Shown here piece by piece: positions 34,235 to 42,495 of a stretch of 53,998 bases of DNA; the first letter of the stretch is position 1; each line of letters opens with the position of its first letter. The DNA is taken from positions 1 through 53,998 of the forward strand of contig PXRJ01000027.1 of the NCBI GenBank assembly GCA_003021705.1, read 5' to 3'. The position numbers and the translations under genes are program-made. The notes beneath the pieces were generated by a model that worked only from the letters and a program-made list of their open reading frames with translations, had not been told where the DNA came from and searched no databases. The stretch comes from Halobacteriales archaeon QS_3_64_16 (GTDB lineage: Archaea > Halobacteriota > Halobacteria > Halobacteriales > Halococcaceae).

Positions 34235-34849
34235 TTACGAGATGAACTCGTTGTTGCGCCAGTTGACACCTTCAGCTTTCCCCTCGCGCTCGCGCGGGTC
34301 CTCGACGACATCGATCGAGACGGGTCGGTCCTCGCCGTCGACGATTCGGGTGGCTTTCAACTCCTTGTCCCGAGCACTGATTGCAGTCAGGGTGCCTTTC
34401 TCCGCGACGCGGGCCAAGTTACAGAGCACCTCGAACATCGGGTACTGCAGCGCGGTGTTCTGGAGTACCGTCTCGCGATCGCCTTTGAAGCAGGCGTACT
34501 CGACGAGCTTGGAGTTGATCTCCTCTTCCTCTTCGTCCGGCCCACGCGGACCGGAGGGCCCTCGGGGTGGGGTCCGTCCCCATGTGATCGGGCCATCGTC
34601 GTCCTCATCCTTCTCGGGTGGCTCCTCGTAGACGCGATTCTCGGTTACGCTGGCTTTGAGCTGTGCCATCGGGGTGTACTTGCTGATGTCAGTATCGGTG
34701 GCGACAGCGCTGATGATCAGCGTGTTGTTTCGACGAGTGAGATCGATGTCCTCGATCTCGCCGGGGAGATCGGGGTCTTCGAGGAACTCGTGAACGTCCT
34801 CTAACGGCAACTCGAGCGTCGAGTGTAAGGTGTATACGCAGCCCGTCAT
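34235..34849 (-). CDS. Conserved-looking haloarchaeal hypothetical protein
   Basis: A protein of 204 residues from the ATG at 34849. Well-structured N-terminus (VYTLHSTLELPLEDVHEFLE, RRNNTLIISAVATDTDISKY, TPMAQLKASVTENRVYEE), then an acidic/proline linker around residues 78-110 with repeated GP-R-GP, and a helical C-terminal half (NSKLVEYACFKGDRETVLQN, EVLCNLARVAEKGTLTAISA). No catalytic motif or membrane segment. The composition suggests a cytosolic regulatory protein. It is flanked by non-coding gaps of about 190 nt (34045-34234) and 130 nt (34850-34983). Confidence 0.75.
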   Translation of the reverse strand: MTGCVYTLHSTLELPLEDVHEFLEDPDLPGEIEDIDLTRRNNTLIISAVATDTDISKYTPMAQLKASVTENRVYEEPPEKDEDDDGPITWGRTPPRGPSGPRGPDEEEEEINSKLVEYACFKGDRETVLQNTALQYPMFEVLCNLARVAEKGTLTAISARDKELKATRIVDGEDRPVSIDVVEDPREREGKAEGVNWRNNEFIS

Positions 34850-34983
34850 GGTCAATAATCCCCGCTAAGCGGTGGGTACGTCCCCACTTGAGCGTCTCTA
34901 AGCGCTCCTCGCATATAGTAGCTGTCCTTCGAACCCGGTCAAAAGAGAACGATAGCTCGATCGCTTCTCGCCGCTATAGACCC

Positions 34984-35328
34984 CTACTCGCCGGCGAGTG
35001 TCGCTTCCAGTTCGCCCCGTTCGTCGAGTTCGGCGAGCACGTCGCTCCCGCCGACGAACTCGCCGTCGACGTAGGTCTGTGGGGTCGTCTCCCAGCCGCT
35101 GTGTGCCGAGAGCGCGCTGCGATACTCCTCAAGGGATTCGAGCGTATCGACCGTCTCGAAGTCCTCGCGGTACTGGCCGATCAGCCCGACTGCACGCTTC
35201 GAGTACCCACACTGGGGCATCAGCCGGTTGCCCTTCATGAACAACACCACTTCGTTCTCTTCGATGGATCGATCGACGCGTTCGGTGACCTCTTCCTGTT
35301 CGAGTCCTTGGTTCGGCTGGAACGTCAT
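34984..35328 (-). CDS. Monothiol glutaredoxin-family protein
   Basis: A protein of 114 residues. It carries ENEVVLFMKGNRLMPQCGYS with a CGYS active site close to the CGFS of monothiol glutaredoxins, then WETTPQTYVDGEFVGGSDVL (cis-Pro and GSH-binding region). Such proteins carry and transfer [2Fe-2S] clusters. Haloarchaea use gamma-glutamylcysteine instead of glutathione, so the thiol partner may differ. The ATG at 35328 is the first in frame. Gene order: palindromic block 4 and menB lie upstream on the same strand. Confidence 0.88.
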   Translation of the reverse strand: MTFQPNQGLEQEEVTERVDRSIEENEVVLFMKGNRLMPQCGYSKRAVGLIGQYREDFETVDTLESLEEYRSALSAHSGWETTPQTYVDGEFVGGSDVLAELDERGELEATLAGE

Positions 35329-35439
35329 GGGCTCGGGTATGCTATCCGCAAAGAAATGCCTTCCGCCGGCTGATCGAGTTTAGGTGCGCTCGAACGGTGA
35401 AGGAGACAATAGCCAGCGGGGTGGGGCGGTGCAGTGGTC

Positions 35440-35568
35440 AAGCACGCTCGGCGCGAGCGAACGCCGAAGGCGTGAGCGAGCGTTTTTGGTGGAGATTTTT
35501 GCTGAGCCCGCAGTGAGCGACCAAACGAAGTGAGGGAGTGAGCGAGGACCTCAGCAAAAAGGTCCGTG
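35440..35568. repeat. GTGAGCGA-rich palindromic block, copy 4
   Basis: Behind the menB 3' end. The core TTTTTGCTGAGCCCGCAGTG ... AGCGAGGACCTCAGCAAAAA matches copy 1 almost base for base. The T-tract begins 8 nt after the menB stop on the minus strand. A second inverted repeat (CGAGCGAACGCC-GAAG-GCGTGAGCGAGCG) lies at its left end. Tandem, not convergent, gene context. Confidence 0.65.
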
Positions 35569-36507
35569 TTAGAAGTGCCAGGGATACTCGGAGAAATCCG
35601 GCTCGCGCTTTTCCATGAAGGCATCCCGGCCTTCTTGTGCTTCGTCGGTCATGTAAGCCAGACGGGTGGCCTCGCCGGCGAAGACCTGCTGACCCACCAG
35701 CCCATCGGAATCGAGGTTAAAGGCGTATTTCAGCATGCGGATCGAGGTCGGACTCTTGTTCGTGATCGTCTCGGCCCATTCGAGGGCAGTGCCTTCGAGG
35801 TTCTCGTGGTCGAGAACCTCGTTCACCATCCCCATCTCGGCGGCTTCCGTAGCACTGTAGTCCCGACCGAGGAAGAAGATCTCCCGCGCTTTCTTCTGGC
35901 CGACCTGGCGGGCGAGATACGCCGAGCCAAAGCCGCCGTCGAAGGAAGCGACATCGGTGTCGGTCTGTTTGAAGATCGCTCGCTCGCTCGCGAGCGTCAG
36001 GTCACAGACCACGTGGAGACTGTGACCGCCGCCGACCGCCCAGCCGGGCACGACGGCGATCACCGGTTTGGGGAGGTGGCGGATCAGCCGCTGAACCTCT
36101 AAGATGTGTAGCCGACCGGGGCTTTGCTCGCTCGCCTCGGTCTGCTCGTCCGTGTCATCTTCAGTGCCCGCCCCGTCGGCACTGTCGTCCTCTCCGGGGC
36201 CGTATTCGTAGCCCGCGCCGCCACGCACGGACTGATCGCCGCCCGAACAGAACGCCCAACCGCCGTCCTCCGGGGAGGGACCGTTACCAGTGAGAAGGAC
36301 ACAACCGACATCGCCCTGGCGTTTGGCGTGATCGAGCGCGGTATAGAGTTCGTCGACGGTCTTCGGACGGAAGGCGTTCCTGACTTCGGGTCGATCGAAG
36401 GCGATCCGGACCGCTGCGATGTCGGTCGCTCGATGATAGGTGAGGTCCTCGAAGTCGAACCCCGAGACCGGTTCCCAACGTTCAGGATCGAAGAGATCCG
36501 AAACCAT
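35569..36507 (-). CDS. menB: 1,4-dihydroxy-2-naphthoyl-CoA synthase
   Basis: Crotonase-fold enzyme that closes the naphthoate ring in menaquinone synthesis. It has 312 residues from the ATG at 36507; the earlier frame to 36639 overlaps a palindrome and is unlikely to be coding. Key features are PEVRNAFRPKTVDELYTALD, WAFCSGGDQSVRG, an acidic insert near residues 98-122, VPGWAVGGGHSLHVVCDLT and KQTDTDVASFDGGFGSAYLA with the catalytic Asp region, then WHF at the C-terminus. It is separated from menF-menD by the osmoprotectant importer. Confidence 0.93.
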   Translation of the reverse strand: MVSDLFDPERWEPVSGFDFEDLTYHRATDIAAVRIAFDRPEVRNAFRPKTVDELYTALDHAKRQGDVGCVLLTGNGPSPEDGGWAFCSGGDQSVRGGAGYEYGPGEDDSADGAGTEDDTDEQTEASEQSPGRLHILEVQRLIRHLPKPVIAVVPGWAVGGGHSLHVVCDLTLASERAIFKQTDTDVASFDGGFGSAYLARQVGQKKAREIFFLGRDYSATEAAEMGMVNEVLDHENLEGTALEWAETITNKSPTSIRMLKYAFNLDSDGLVGQQVFAGEATRLAYMTDEAQEGRDAFMEKREPDFSEYPWHF

Positions 36508-36605
36508 ACCTGCAGTGCGCACGGGCAGGCGAAAAAGCTTGGTAGTATCGCGCTGCGGCCGATAACGCCGAGTTAGTGATAGCTTCTCGAAAGGGGTGTT
36601 TCTCA

Positions 36606-36635
36606 GCGACCGCACTGCCCTAGCAGTGCGGTCGC
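36606..36635. promoter_or_regulatory. Perfect 13-bp inverted repeat between menB and the opu operon
   Basis: GCGACCGCACTGC (36606-36618), loop CCTA, GCAGTGCGGTCGC (36623-36635). It lies in the divergent promoter region, about 100 nt upstream of the menB start and about 35 nt before a GGGTATAACC box that may drive the importer. A protein operator or an RNA hairpin on either transcript would both fit; the function is unknown. Confidence 0.55.
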
Positions 36636-36795
36636 ACACGGCCGATATTGCGAAAGAGCAAGCACAGGGTATAACCGTATGGGTCGTTGTGGTAAAGTGC
36701 TACCCCAGGGGCGCTGCCTCGCGTGTCGCGTCCACGGGGACCGTGCGATCGATGATCGTGTGCGATACCAACGAACGGCTATCGGAACCACGACA

Positions 36796-37743
36796 GTGAA
36801 CACGACACGACGAAACTTCCTGCAACTCGGCGGCGCGACGGCCGCAGTCGCCGGAATGGGCGCATCGGCCGGCTGTATGGGCGTGCTCGGTGCCGTACAG
36901 CCCGGGACGGTAAAGATAAGCTCGGCACGCTTCCCCGAGAGCATCCTGCTCAGCTACATGTCGATCGAGGCACTGCGGGCGAACACCGACCTCACTGTCC
37001 TCGACGAGACCGCACTGGGCGGAGTCGGCATGAACTTCCGGGCGGTCGAGAACGGCGAGACGACCTCCTTCTGGCTCTATACCGGCGGCGGGTGGACGAC
37101 GATCCCGCCGAAGAAAGAGCGGGTGATCTCCGGTCAGGAGCAACTCTACGAGGCGGTCGACGAGAAAATGCAGGAGGTCTACGACCTGGCCTACCTCAAT
37201 CGTGCGCCGTTCAACAACACCTACATCCTCATCGCCAACCCGGAGTGGACACGGAAGACGGGCGCGACGACGATGACGGAGTTCGCCGAGTACGTCAGAA
37301 AGGGCAACACCGACTTCACCGTCGTCATGGGCCCGGAGTTCCGCACTCGGCCCGACGGCTGGCCCGGCCTGGCGAAACACTACGACTTCGAGCAGGCGAC
37401 CTCGAAGCTGACCATTCGCACCGTCGGCGCGTCGCTTGCCTACCAGACCATCGCCAATGGCGGTGCGGACGTCGGGGTGGGTTTCAGTACCAACCCCAAT
37501 ATCAGGCGCTACGGACTGGAGACGATCGCGGACGACGATACCTTCTTCCCGCCGTACAATCCATCGCCGCTCGTCAACGAGGAGGCACTCGAGACGAGCC
37601 CCGAGATGCGCGAACCGCTCGACGCGATCGGGCCGACGCTCACCCTCGATAAGATCGTCCGACTCAACGGGTTGGTCTCGCTGCAGAACCGGGACCCCCA
37701 AAGGGTCGCCCGCGAGTACCTCCGCTCGGAGGGCCTGCTATGA
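36796..37743 (+). CDS. Glycine betaine/choline ABC importer, substrate-binding lipoprotein
   Basis: A protein of 315 residues from the GTG at 36796. The N-terminus TTRRNFLQLGGATAAVAGMG followed by ASAGC combines a Tat motif with a lipobox, so the protein is exported folded and anchored. The mature part (PGTVKISSARFPESILLSYM, LDETALGGVGMNFRAVENGE, FWLYTGGGW) belongs to the OpuAC/OsmX group that binds quaternary amines such as betaine, choline or proline betaine. It is the first gene of a four-gene operon. The frame is open from 36679, but there it has Cys/Arg-rich sequence and no Tat start. Confidence 0.9.
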   Translation: MNTTRRNFLQLGGATAAVAGMGASAGCMGVLGAVQPGTVKISSARFPESILLSYMSIEALRANTDLTVLDETALGGVGMNFRAVENGETTSFWLYTGGGWTTIPPKKERVISGQEQLYEAVDEKMQEVYDLAYLNRAPFNNTYILIANPEWTRKTGATTMTEFAEYVRKGNTDFTVVMGPEFRTRPDGWPGLAKHYDFEQATSKLTIRTVGASLAYQTIANGGADVGVGFSTNPNIRRYGLETIADDDTFFPPYNPSPLVNEEALETSPEMREPLDAIGPTLTLDKIVRLNGLVSLQNRDPQRVAREYLRSEGLL

Positions 37744-38480
37744 TCGAGGGCGTTCTGGCGGATGGCGTCGGAGCACTCCCGTTGATCCTCGACGGGTACG
37801 TCGGGTTCGCGCTGGATAACGCCGATCGACTGACGCGGCTCTTTTTCGAGCACGTTCTGATCACTCTCGTGGCGCTCGCAATTGCCCTCCCGATCGGTAT
37901 CGCTGCCGGCGTGGGCATCAACTACTACGACCGGGCGAGAACGCCCGTGCTCTGGGTCGCGAGCATCCTGCTGACGATCCCGGCGATCGCCTTCTTCGGC
38001 TTGCTGGTTCCGATTCTGGGGATCGGCAACCCGCCGACGATCGCCGCGCTGGTCGCCTACATCCAGCTTCCGATCATCAGAAACACCTACATCGGTCTGA
38101 CGCGGGCCAGCGATGCCGCCATCGAGGCCGGCGTGGGACTGGGTATGACGCGCTTCGAACGGTTGTGGCGCGTGCGAGTGCCGACCGCACTGCCGGTCGT
38201 GATGGCCGGCGTTAGGAACGCCGTCGTCCTCTTAGTTGGACTCGTCGCCATCGGCGCGTTCATCGGGGCCGGTGGGCTGGGCCACTACATCTTCTATGGC
38301 ATCACACAGGACGACACCGCGATGATCGTCGTCACCACGATCGTCCTCTCGCTGCTGGCACTCGTCTTCGATTACGCCTTCGGCGTTATCGAGGAGGGGC
38401 TCCGACTCAGGAATGGCGAGAGTATCGAGCCGTCGATCGCGACACGAACGCTCAGCGGGATACAGACACGAATCCAATGA
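37740..38480 (+). CDS. Osmoprotectant ABC importer permease, OpuBB-like
   Basis: A protein of 246 residues with six membrane segments. NADRLTRLFFEHVLITLVAL and RTPVLWVASILLTIPAIAFF begin the domain, and DAAIEAGVGLGMTRFERLWR is the ATPase-docking EAA loop. Its start overlaps the binding-protein stop by 4 nt (ATGA), so the two are coupled. It pairs with the 39485 permease in the membrane. The C-terminus ends in a polar tail. Confidence 0.9.
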   Translation: MIEGVLADGVGALPLILDGYVGFALDNADRLTRLFFEHVLITLVALAIALPIGIAAGVGINYYDRARTPVLWVASILLTIPAIAFFGLLVPILGIGNPPTIAALVAYIQLPIIRNTYIGLTRASDAAIEAGVGLGMTRFERLWRVRVPTALPVVMAGVRNAVVLLVGLVAIGAFIGAGGLGHYIFYGITQDDTAMIVVTTIVLSLLALVFDYAFGVIEEGLRLRNGESIEPSIATRTLSGIQTRIQ

Positions 38481-39478
38481 TCCGTTTCGACAGCGTGGAC
38501 AAGACCTATCCGGACGGCACAGAGGCAGTGAACGGACTCGACATCGAAGTCGAGGCAGGGACAACGACGGTGCTCGTGGGCCCGTCGGGCTGTGGGAAGA
38601 CGACGACGATGAAGCTCATCAACCGGTTAGAGGAACCTACCGGCGGGACCATCTACTACGACGACACCGACGTCACCGACCTCGACGCGACCGAACTCCG
38701 CCGGAAAATAGGGTACGTGATCCAGGACGTCGGCCTCTTCGAGCACATGACCGTCGGCAAGAACGTCGCGACGGTCCCCGAACTCGAGGGTTGGGACCGA
38801 GAGCACATCGACGATCGCGTCGAGGAACTCCTCGATTTCGTGGGCCTCCCTGCGGAGGAGTACCGCGATAGCTACCCGAGCGAGCTCTCAGGCGGCCAGC
38901 AACAGCGCGTCGGCGTCGCCCGCGCGCTCGCGGCCGATCCGGACGTCATACTGATGGACGAACCCTTCGGCGCGCTCGATCCCATCACCCGCGAGGAACT
39001 CCAAGACGAGTTCTTGGACATTCAATCGGAGATCGAGACCACCATCGTCTTCGTTACCCACGACATCAACGAGGCGCTGAAGATGGGTAACCGGATCGCC
39101 GTGATGAACGAAGGCGAATGTGTGCAGTACGACTCGCCGACGGCACTGCTCAATGACCCATCGACGAAATTCGTCAAGGACTTCATCGGCCCCGACCGAA
39201 CCCTGAAGCGACTCCGCGTGCTCCGCGTCGAAGAGGTCATGGACGCCGAGATCCCCGCGGAACACCGGGACATCGTCGACGCCTTCGAGGGTGGCGAGGA
39301 CACGGCAATGGCCGACGGCGGGGAACTCATCCCCGTCTCGCCCGGTGACAGCACGCAAGTCGCGCTCTCGCGGTGCATCCAGGCCGGCGTCGAGGCCCTG
39401 CCCGTCGTCGAGAACGCCGACATCATCGGGATCGTCACCGAGGCGGCCATCAGACAACGGCAGGCGGAGGGGGCCTGA
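38477..39478 (+). CDS. Osmoprotectant ABC importer ATPase with C-terminal CBS segment
   Basis: A protein of 333 residues. Walker A GPSGCGKTTTMK near residue 35, Q-loop VIQDVGLFEHMTVGKNV, signature LSGGQQQRVGVARAL, Walker B DVILMDEPFGAL and switch His in VFVTHDINEALKM. The C-terminal ~85 residues hold one CBS-like unit (QVALSRCIQAGVEALPVVEN, IIGIVTEAAI), seen in OpuA/OpuB-type ATPases, where such domains sense ionic strength or nucleotides. Overlaps the permease stop by 4 nt. It energises both permeases. Confidence 0.93.
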   Translation: MIRFDSVDKTYPDGTEAVNGLDIEVEAGTTTVLVGPSGCGKTTTMKLINRLEEPTGGTIYYDDTDVTDLDATELRRKIGYVIQDVGLFEHMTVGKNVATVPELEGWDREHIDDRVEELLDFVGLPAEEYRDSYPSELSGGQQQRVGVARALAADPDVILMDEPFGALDPITREELQDEFLDIQSEIETTIVFVTHDINEALKMGNRIAVMNEGECVQYDSPTALLNDPSTKFVKDFIGPDRTLKRLRVLRVEEVMDAEIPAEHRDIVDAFEGGEDTAMADGGELIPVSPGDSTQVALSRCIQAGVEALPVVENADIIGIVTEAAIRQRQAEGA

Positions 39479-39484
39479 TTCCCG

Positions 39485-40159
39485 GTGGGCGTGCTCGACT
39501 TACTCGGGGCGACCTGGGCGTACCTGCTCGCCAACTGGGGCAACTTCACCGACTTGTTGCTAGAGCACCTCGAGCTCGTGTTCGTCTCGGAGTTGCTTGC
39601 GATCGCCGTGACCGTCCCGCTCGGGATCGTCGCAATCTGGAATGACCGGGCGAGAGGCGCGATCGAGACCTTCGGAAACGTCGCCCAGACGATCCCGCCA
39701 CTCGCGGTGATCGCGCTCATGTTGCCCTTACTGGGGCTTGGCTTCCTGCCGGCACTGGTCGGTCTGTTCACCTACACACTTCTCCCGATCCTGACGAACA
39801 CCATCGCCGGCCTCGAGAGCGTCGAGGAAGGCACCCTCGAAGCGGCCCGCGGGATGGGCATGACCGAATGGGAGATCCTCCGAAAGGTCCGCATTCCCCT
39901 CGCCCTGCCAGTCATCTTCGCCGGTATCCGGACGAGTACGGTTCTGAATGTCGGGACGGCCTACCTAGCCTTCTTCATCGGCGGCGGCGGGCTCGGCGTG
40001 TGGGTCATCGGCGGCATCAAGCTGTTCAACACCCCGCGGCTGCTTGCCGGTGCGATCGCTGGCGCGCTACTGGCCATCGCGCTCGACGGAGCGCTCGCGC
40101 TAATCGAACGGCAGCTCGGGAGCGAAAGCGGGAGCGGTCAGGCCGTGGCCGCAGCCTGA
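39485..40159 (+). CDS. Osmoprotectant ABC importer permease, OpuBD-like
   Basis: A protein of 224 residues from the GTG at 39485, 6 nt after the ATPase stop. Six hydrophobic segments. Conserved parts are LEHLELVFVSELLAIAVTVP, FGNVAQTIPPLAVIALMLPL, GTLEAARGMGMTEWEILRKV (EAA loop) and VGTAYLAFFIGGGGLGVWVI. It ends the operon; a T5 run (40176-40180) about 15 nt past the stop may be the terminator. Orders of this type (binding protein, permease, ATPase, permease) occur in other archaea and in bacteria. Confidence 0.9.
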   Translation: MGVLDLLGATWAYLLANWGNFTDLLLEHLELVFVSELLAIAVTVPLGIVAIWNDRARGAIETFGNVAQTIPPLAVIALMLPLLGLGFLPALVGLFTYTLLPILTNTIAGLESVEEGTLEAARGMGMTEWEILRKVRIPLALPVIFAGIRTSTVLNVGTAYLAFFIGGGGLGVWVIGGIKLFNTPRLLAGAIAGALLAIALDGALALIERQLGSESGSGQAVAAA

Positions 40160-40339
40160 TTCACGATCCAATCGCTTTTTCGGCTCTTCGTCCCGGACGG
40201 GCGATCGAATCCGAGCACGATTCCGTCCGATCGTCCGACCGCGGGACTTGTAAGATCTGAACCCGGCGGTCGGGCCGGGCCCGCGGATTCGAGATCGGAA
40301 GATCAGGATCACCACCGCCACCACTACGAACGTCGCTTC

Positions 40340-40459
40340 CTATGGGCGCTCGAAGACCGTATGCGAGCAGTTTCCACACTTCGAGGGGTTTCGGTAGTAC
40401 TCCTTTCCACAGTTCCCACAGCGCCAGTTCGTGCCCAGTAACCGGCTCAGAACGGACAT
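40340..40459 (-). CDS. 39-residue single zinc-ribbon protein
   Basis: Starts with ATG at 40459 and ends in TAG at 40340. The protein reads MSVLSRLLGTNWRCGNCGKE and continues with a second Cys pair in KCGNCSHTVFERP, so all four zinc ligands of a rubredoxin/rubrerythrin-type ribbon are present. It has no other domain. Such mini zinc proteins recur in haloarchaeal genomes. It lies alone between the importer operon and menD. Confidence 0.65.
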   Translation of the reverse strand: MSVLSRLLGTNWRCGNCGKEYYRNPSKCGNCSHTVFERP

Positions 40460-40516
40460 ACCTCACGCACAGAGGGGATCGTTGAAGCCCTGTCGATACC
40501 CAGCGTCGAACGGGAA

Positions 40517-42493
40517 CTATCGATCGTCGTTCTTCTCGCGTCCGATCTCCGCACACACCCGCTCGTGGATCGTCTCGCGATACTGGTGACTAGCCTCGCT
40601 GTCGAAGCTTACCGCGATCACCTGGGTGCCCGCACTCGCCAAGGAGTTCTGGTAGGCCTCGCGGAAGGCTTCCCGGGAATCGACTCTGGTGAACTCCAGG
40701 CCGTACAGCTCACCCGTCGGCGCGAAATCGAGTCCGTGTGGTGTCTCGAAGCCCTCGGTGAAGGGCGGGTCGAACTCGGCGATCGGTAACATATGGAAGA
40801 TCCCGCCGCCGTCGTTATCGACCAGTACGATCGTCGCGTCCACCCCACAACGCGAGACGGCGAGCAGGCCGTTCATGTCGTGATAATAGGCGAGATCGCC
40901 GAGCACGAGAACCAGCGGGTCGCTATCGACGCTGCCGGCACCGAGGGCACTCGAGGTGATGCCATCGATGCCACTGGCTCCGCGGTTCGCGAGTGCGGTA
41001 ACGTCGGCCTCACGCGGCCGGGCGAAGCGATCGAGATCGCGCACCGCGGTGCTATTGGAAACGAACAGCGTGCTCGGGTCCGGCGCGAGTGCGGCGGCGT
41101 CGGATAGTATAGTTCCCTCGAAGAACTGCTCGTCGTGGGCCTGATCAAGGAGGGACCAGTACCGCGTCTCGGCGTCGGCGAAGCGCTCGGCCCACCGGAT
41201 CGAAGAGGTATCGCTCGACTCCTCGTCGCTTTCGCCGCCGTCAGCGGGCCGATCCTGATCGTCGGCGGTGAGGCGGTCGGCGAGACCGCGGGCGAGCCGT
41301 GTGGGGTCGGCGAGGAGGAGATCACTCGCCGTGAAGGTCGCCTCGCGCCACCCGCCTGCCGGGTCGACGAGGATCTGGCGCGCCTCGGCGTCCCGCAGGT
41401 AGTGGCGAAGTACCTTCGAGGTCGGCGACGCTCCAAATCGGAACACGAGATCGGGATCGGGCCAGTCCCCGCTATCGAGATACGAATCGTAGCCCCCACA
41501 GATCGGGGCGTCATTGGTATGCGTGCCGAATCGCAGTTCGGAGAGCGGGTCCGCGAGCACCGGGAACCCGGTAGTTCGTGCGAGCGCAGCGATCGCGGCA
41601 GCGTACCCGTTCCCGCCCTCTGCGTCCGCTCCATCGTTTCGCTTCTCGACCAGCGGGTCGGCCGGGCCGGCGACGAGCAATCCCCTGTCGGCGGTCTCGA
41701 GATCGGCCACGAGCGTATCGAGGTCCGAAGGACGGAGTTCGGGCCGGCCCTGATTCGCCCGGACGAACGGTCCGTCTCGACCCCGAGTGGCCAGTGACGC
41801 GCGCTCGGCGAGGTCTTCGGGAACGTCGCCCGGCACCTCCGTTGGTTCCAAGGGTTTGCGAAATCGAGCGTTGAGGTGAACCGGGCCGGCAGGCGTGCCA
41901 CGAGCCGTCGTGATCGCCCGACAGACCGTTACCCGGAGCGAGCGCAGTTTCCGGGGGTCGGCCGCCGGTTCGGAGAGATCGCGAAACGTCCGGACGGCGT
42001 CGCCGTATAGCTTCTCCTGATCTACCGTCTGGTTCGCGCCGCTGTCGGCCAGTTCCGGTGGGCGATCGGCGGTCAGTACGAGAAGGGGGACCCGGGCCTG
42101 GTCGGCTTCGATCACGGCGGGGTGGAACTCGGCGGCGGCGGTGCCCGACGTGCAGATCAGGGCCGTGAGTTCGCCGCGCCGACCGCGTCCGAGCGCAAGG
42201 AAGGCCGCCGAGCGCTCGTCGAGATGCGAGAAGACTTCGATTTCGGGGTGGGCGATAGCGGCGATGGTAAGGGGCGTCGATCGGCTGCCCGGCGCGAAAC
42301 AGACTCCCGAGACCCCGGCCGCTACCAGTTCCGAACAGATCACCCGACCCCACAGCGTGGCACGGTTCGGGGCCGCCGCCGGGTCGATCGAGTCGACCGT
42401 ATCACTTCGGTCGCGGTCGTCATCCCGATCAGTATCGTTCGTATCGTCAGTGTCGTCCGTATCGCTGGCGTCACTAGGAGGGTCGCCAGTCAT
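40517..42493 (-). CDS. menD: SEPHCHC synthase (menaquinone pathway)
   Basis: Thiamine-diphosphate enzyme joining isochorismate and 2-oxoglutarate. It has 658 residues from the ATG at 42493; the open frame extends far upstream over menF and is not coding there. The first ~45 residues are an Asp/Thr-rich linker. The body has GVCFAPGSRSTPLTIAAIAH, LICTSGTAAAEFHPAV (ThDP Glu region), LTADRPPELADSGANQTVDQ and, near the end, VLVLGDLAYYHDMNGLLAV and NDGGGIFHMLPIAEF (ThDP/Mg). The start follows the menF stop by 2 nt; the pair is co-transcribed. Confidence 0.93.
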   Translation of the reverse strand: MTGDPPSDASDTDDTDDTNDTDRDDDRDRSDTVDSIDPAAAPNRATLWGRVICSELVAAGVSGVCFAPGSRSTPLTIAAIAHPEIEVFSHLDERSAAFLALGRGRRGELTALICTSGTAAAEFHPAVIEADQARVPLLVLTADRPPELADSGANQTVDQEKLYGDAVRTFRDLSEPAADPRKLRSLRVTVCRAITTARGTPAGPVHLNARFRKPLEPTEVPGDVPEDLAERASLATRGRDGPFVRANQGRPELRPSDLDTLVADLETADRGLLVAGPADPLVEKRNDGADAEGGNGYAAAIAALARTTGFPVLADPLSELRFGTHTNDAPICGGYDSYLDSGDWPDPDLVFRFGASPTSKVLRHYLRDAEARQILVDPAGGWREATFTASDLLLADPTRLARGLADRLTADDQDRPADGGESDEESSDTSSIRWAERFADAETRYWSLLDQAHDEQFFEGTILSDAAALAPDPSTLFVSNSTAVRDLDRFARPREADVTALANRGASGIDGITSSALGAGSVDSDPLVLVLGDLAYYHDMNGLLAVSRCGVDATIVLVDNDGGGIFHMLPIAEFDPPFTEGFETPHGLDFAPTGELYGLEFTRVDSREAFREAYQNSLASAGTQVIAVSFDSEASHQYRETIHERVCAEIGREKNDDR

Positions 42494-42495
42494 GA

